DNA of 9,647 nt from Clostridia bacterium. Lineage in GTDB: Bacteria > Bacillota > Clostridia > Christensenellales > Borkfalkiaceae. Below are positions 6,979 through 9,647 of the stretch, one piece after another (the first letter of the stretch is position 1; every line of letters starts with the position of its first letter). The notes under the pieces are model-generated. The model had not been told where the DNA came from. It was given only the letters and a program-made list of their open reading frames with translations, and searched no databases. The translations under genes and the position numbers were made by a program. The stretch lies in NCBI GenBank assembly GCA_017503885.1, contig JAFVSF010000047.1:1-9647 (forward strand), in the 5' to 3' direction.

Positions 6979-8772
6979 TTACTTGTAAAATATTGCAAAA
7001 TCGTATTTATTTAAAGGAATTTTTGATGTTTTTACGTTTCGTGTAATTTCTTTTTCATACCCTTTAACAGCAATATCAAACACTCTATCGCCACAATTTA
7101 TAGCAACTGTTAAAGAAGAATTTTCACTTTCTCTTGTAAACGCAATCACACCATCATAAGCGGTTAGATTTATAACCTTGCCCTCTTTTAAAGCAGGTAT
7201 CTTTTCCCTAAGCTCGCCTAAAAACTTATACCAACTTACAAGTTCTTCATCTCCACCGTTCCAGTTAAAACATCTACGATTAAATGGGTCTTTATTGCCT
7301 TCCATACCAATCTCATCACCATAATAAATACAAGGCACACCATAGAGGGTGTATTGCAAAAGTGAAGCACATTTTAAACCCATTTTGCCTAGTTGATATT
7401 CGCTTTTTGAAAGAGTTTCAAACTCCATATCTACTCTTTCTTTTTTTAATTTTCCTCGTTTACCTAATACTGTAATTATTCTAGGTGTATCGTGAGTACC
7501 TAAAATATTCATCATACAATTAAGAGAATGAGCAGGATAATTGTCAATTTGTTCTCTTATAGTTTTATATAAACAGTGTGCCTTACCAGTTATTACGTAT
7601 TCAATAATAGAGTTTTTCAAAGGATAGTTCATAACACTATCTAATTCTCCACCTTGAAAATACTTTCTTCTTACACCATACGCAATTTTGTTGGTTGCAT
7701 CTTCCCAAACTTCGCCAATAACTACTTTATCTTCGCCATATGCTTTTACTCTAGTGGCAATTTTCGTTACAAAACTATCCGGTATTTCATCAACAACGTC
7801 AAGCCTTACCCCGTTTACACCCATTTTAAGGCATCTATCTAAAACGCCGTTTTCTCCAGTTATAAACTCTTCGTATTCCTTACTATTTTTGTTTATGGTA
7901 GGCAAAATGTCTATTCCCCACCACGACGTATATTCATCTGGATATTCTTGAAACGTAAACCAACTGTAATAAGGTGACTCTTTTGAGTTATAAGCACCTA
8001 CGGAATTATAATTGCCGTATTTGTTAAAATACAAACTATCATCACCCGTATGATTAAACACTCCGTCAATTATAAACCCGATATTCTTTTCTTTACCAGT
8101 ATTAATCAAGTTGATAAAGTCTTCATCCGTACCCAAAAGACTGTCGAATTTCATATAGTCGCCAGTGTCGTAACGATGATTGCTATTTGCCTCAAATATT
8201 GGGTTTAAGTAAACTCTAGTTACACCAAGTTCCTTTAAATAATCTAAATTTTGGCGTATTCCCTCGAAATTACCACCAAAAAAGTCGTTATTTCTAATCT
8301 TTCCGTCAACAGGCTTATACTCTGGCGTTCCACCCCAATCGCTACGCATACGCTTACCTTTAGCGTCCCCATAGCCGTTGGCTTTAGCAAATCTGTCCGG
8401 CATAATTTGATACATTACGCCACCACAAAAACTTTTGGGATAGGTTTGCAAGTGTGAATATACTAAAAGTTCAAAATTGTCCGTATGTTCGCCAATTTCA
8501 GCAAAGCCAAGCCAATTTTTACCGATTTTCACGCCATCTGCCAAAAAAGAATACCAATACAAACCTTTTTTAAGTGAATTTAAAACAAGTGAAAACCCCT
8601 CGCTACACTTTCGCATTCTGTAGGAGGTTTCTTCGCCTTCATCACACCTTAAAATTAAGTGACACGTTTTAGCGTCACTCAATTTTATTTTAAATTTTAT
8701 TTGATTTTCGTCGGATATTGCCCCCGTAATGCTTTTACAAGCAATATCCAACGGATCATAATACACGTTCAT
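6979..8772 (-). CDS. GH13 alpha-glycosidase (neopullulanase/cyclomaltodextrinase-like)
   Basis: This retaining alpha-glucan hydrolase of the GH13 (alpha-amylase) family is 597 residues long, typical of the neopullulanase/maltogenic amylase group. An N-terminal beta-sandwich-like region (about 1-105) precedes the barrel, which opens with MYQIMPDRF (120-128). The conserved GH13 regions are all present: region I DGVFNH (236-241), region II GVRLDVVDE with nucleophile D325, region III GEVWED with acid/base E354, and region IV LGTHDT with D428. YYGDEIGMEG (483-492) also fits the family. The region V position reads LPTI (290-293) instead of the MPKL of classical GH13_20 enzymes, so the subfamily and bond specificity (alpha-1,4, alpha-1,6 or both) remain open. 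There is no signal peptide, so it should act on cytoplasmic glucan. The start overlaps the glgP stop by one base, linking the two in glycogen or maltodextrin breakdown. Confidence 0.93.
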   Translation of the reverse strand: MNVYYDPLDIACKSITGAISDENQIKFKIKLSDAKTCHLILRCDEGEETSYRMRKCSEGFSLVLNSLKKGLYWYSFLADGVKIGKNWLGFAEIGEHTDNFELLVYSHLQTYPKSFCGGVMYQIMPDRFAKANGYGDAKGKRMRSDWGGTPEYKPVDGKIRNNDFFGGNFEGIRQNLDYLKELGVTRVYLNPIFEANSNHRYDTGDYMKFDSLLGTDEDFINLINTGKEKNIGFIIDGVFNHTGDDSLYFNKYGNYNSVGAYNSKESPYYSWFTFQEYPDEYTSWWGIDILPTINKNSKEYEEFITGENGVLDRCLKMGVNGVRLDVVDEIPDSFVTKIATRVKAYGEDKVVIGEVWEDATNKIAYGVRRKYFQGGELDSVMNYPLKNSIIEYVITGKAHCLYKTIREQIDNYPAHSLNCMMNILGTHDTPRIITVLGKRGKLKKERVDMEFETLSKSEYQLGKMGLKCASLLQYTLYGVPCIYYGDEIGMEGNKDPFNRRCFNWNGGDEELVSWYKFLGELREKIPALKEGKVINLTAYDGVIAFTRESENSSLTVAINCGDRVFDIAVKGYEKEITRNVKTSKIPLNKYDFAIFYK

Positions 8773-8774
8773 TA
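8770..8774 (-). promoter_or_regulatory. TAATG stop-start overlap between glgP and the GH13 gene
   Basis: On the minus strand TAA (8774-8772) of glgP and ATG (8772-8770) of the GH13 gene share one base. The preceding 16 bases (ACTTAGAACTATTAAA) contain no Shine-Dalgarno match. Translation of the hydrolase therefore probably depends on ribosomes finishing glgP (translational coupling, inference). Confidence 0.8.
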
Positions 8775-9647
8775 TTTAATAGTTCTAAGTCCCCAAATTC
8801 TCTCTGCGTATTCTTTTATACTTCTATCTGCAGCAAATACACCTGCACCTGCAATGTTATTAAGCGACATTTTTTGCCATTTTAACACGTCTTTATAGGT
8901 GGCATCGGCTTTTTCGTGAATTCTAACGTAATCACTAAAATCAGCCATACACATATATGGGTCTGCGATAGGAGAATTTGTGAGAAGATAACTTGCAATA
9001 TCTTCAAAGGTTTGACCGTTAAATCCTGCCTTTAAACTTGCAATAATCTTTTGAAGAATAACGTTGTTGTTATAGAACGTCGTTGCGTCGTAGCCGTGTT
9101 TCCAAAGCCATTCAACCTCTTTTGCGTTCATACCGAAAATAAAGATATTGTCGTCGCCAACCTGTTCTCTCATTTCAACGTTTGCTCCGTCTAACGTACC
9201 GATAGTAAGTGCACCGTTTATCATAAACTTCATATTACCAGTACCACTAGCCTCTTTACCCGCAGTTGAAATTTGCTCTGAAATTTCACTTGCTGGCATC
9301 AAGGTTTCGCTCATAGTTACGTTATAATCTTCAATATATACCACTGAAAGTTTTTCTCTAATCTTTGGATTAGGATTTTTACGTAAATCCTCAGAAATAG
9401 AACATAAAAGTTTAATAATTCTCTTTGCCATATAATATCCTGGCGCTGCCTTAGCGCCAAAGATAAAGGTCTTTGGAATCATATCGAGGTCAGGATTTTC
9501 TTTAAGTGAATTATATAAATAGATTATATGCATTGCATTTAAAAGTTGACGCTTATACTCGTGAAGTCTCTTTGCTTGAACGTCGAAAAGAGAATCTGGA
9601 TTTACTATAACACCCTCTTTTTTATAAAGAAGATCTACAAGTTGACC
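8772..9647 (-). CDS. glgP: Glycogen/maltodextrin phosphorylase (3' part, cut by window edge)
   Basis: Glycogen phosphorylase releases glucose 1-phosphate from the non-reducing ends of alpha-1,4-glucans with a pyridoxal phosphate cofactor, in the cytoplasm. The last 291 residues are visible of about 800; the reading frame stays open to the right edge, so the ATG at 9533 is internal. Diagnostic segments are FDVQAKRLHEYKRQLLNA (21-38 of the fragment), IFGAKAAPGYYMAKRIIK, and the cofactor site GTGNMKFMINGALTIGTLDGA, with the pyridoxal-binding lysine at fragment residue 140. The C-terminal helix containing KWQKMSLNNIAGAGVFAADR and the end of the protein look complete. GlgP and the plant/bacterial maltodextrin phosphorylases share these motifs, so the preferred glucan cannot be decided here. 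It overlaps the GH13 gene by one base, which supports a shared role in glucan breakdown. Confidence 0.96.
   Translation of the reverse strand, partial: GQLVDLLYKKEGVIVNPDSLFDVQAKRLHEYKRQLLNAMHIIYLYNSLKENPDLDMIPKTFIFGAKAAPGYYMAKRIIKLLCSISEDLRKNPNPKIREKLSVVYIEDYNVTMSETLMPASEISEQISTAGKEASGTGNMKFMINGALTIGTLDGANVEMREQVGDDNIFIFGMNAKEVEWLWKHGYDATTFYNNNVILQKIIASLKAGFNGQTFEDIASYLLTNSPIADPYMCMADFSDYVRIHEKADATYKDVLKWQKMSLNNIAGAGVFAADRSIKEYAERIWGLRTIK

Noticed and set aside
7688..7951. Plus-strand open frame of about 87 codons, with others nearby at 7284-7475 and 8251-8457
   Set aside because: All are antisense to the conserved GH13 catalytic domain, and their composition is that of a shadow frame.
9531..9533. 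ATG as the start of glycogen phosphorylase
   Set aside because: The frame continues upstream to the window edge with the conserved phosphorylase segment FDVQAKRLHEYKRQ, so this methionine is internal.
1..9647. tRNA, rRNA, CRISPR, riboswitch, insertion sequence or phage genes
   Set aside because: I found no repeat array, transposase, terminal repeats or RNA fold beyond the acpP terminator; spacers are all shorter than 200 bases.

Overview
The window is a stretch of A/T-rich bacterial chromosome in which every recognisable gene lies on the minus strand. I read seven protein genes, two of them cut by the window edges. In transcription order, from high to low coordinate, they are: glycogen phosphorylase (3' part), a GH13 alpha-glycosidase, a DNA alkylation repair (AlkD-like) protein, Tex, acyl carrier protein, an FtsK/SpoIIIE DNA translocase, and the ribosomal S12 methylthiotransferase RimO (5' part). 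The low G+C, A-rich spacers, purine-rich ribosome sites, housekeeping-type TTGAxA/TATAAT promoters with TGn extensions, exclusive TAA stops and the ftsK-rimO pair suggest a Firmicutes/Clostridia-like organism. The exact taxon cannot be fixed from this sequence.

Layout. From about 9647 to 4112 is a tight four-gene series (glgP, GH13, alkD-like, tex). The junctions are a 1-base TAATG overlap, a 6-base gap and a 2-base gap, so they are probably co-transcribed from a promoter outside the window. From 4111 to 4015 is a short spacer carrying a strong promoter for acpP. The acpP unit (4014 to 3790) ends in a clear hairpin plus U-run terminator (3776 to 3748). The spacer 3747 to 3597 holds a perfect 10-bp inverted repeat and then a strong extended -10 promoter that drives ftsK. 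The ftsK stop and the rimO start overlap by 11 bases, so these two form a second operon running off the left edge.

Function. glgP and the GH13 enzyme form a cytoplasmic alpha-glucan degradation pair: phosphorolysis of chains plus hydrolysis of branched or short maltodextrins. The alkylation repair gene and tex follow in the same series but belong to DNA repair and RNA/transcription biology. acpP supplies the fatty acid carrier. FtsK moves DNA at the septum and RimO modifies ribosomal protein S12.

I see no tRNA, rRNA, CRISPR array, transposon, phage gene or obvious defence system. This is mostly an ordinary core-genome region. The points worth a second look are the palindrome upstream of the ftsK promoter, the codon-junction bias that fills the genes with ACGT, the repair gene inside a glucan/tex operon, the very long acidic FtsK linker with a small tandem duplication, and a translational junction without a visible ribosome site.
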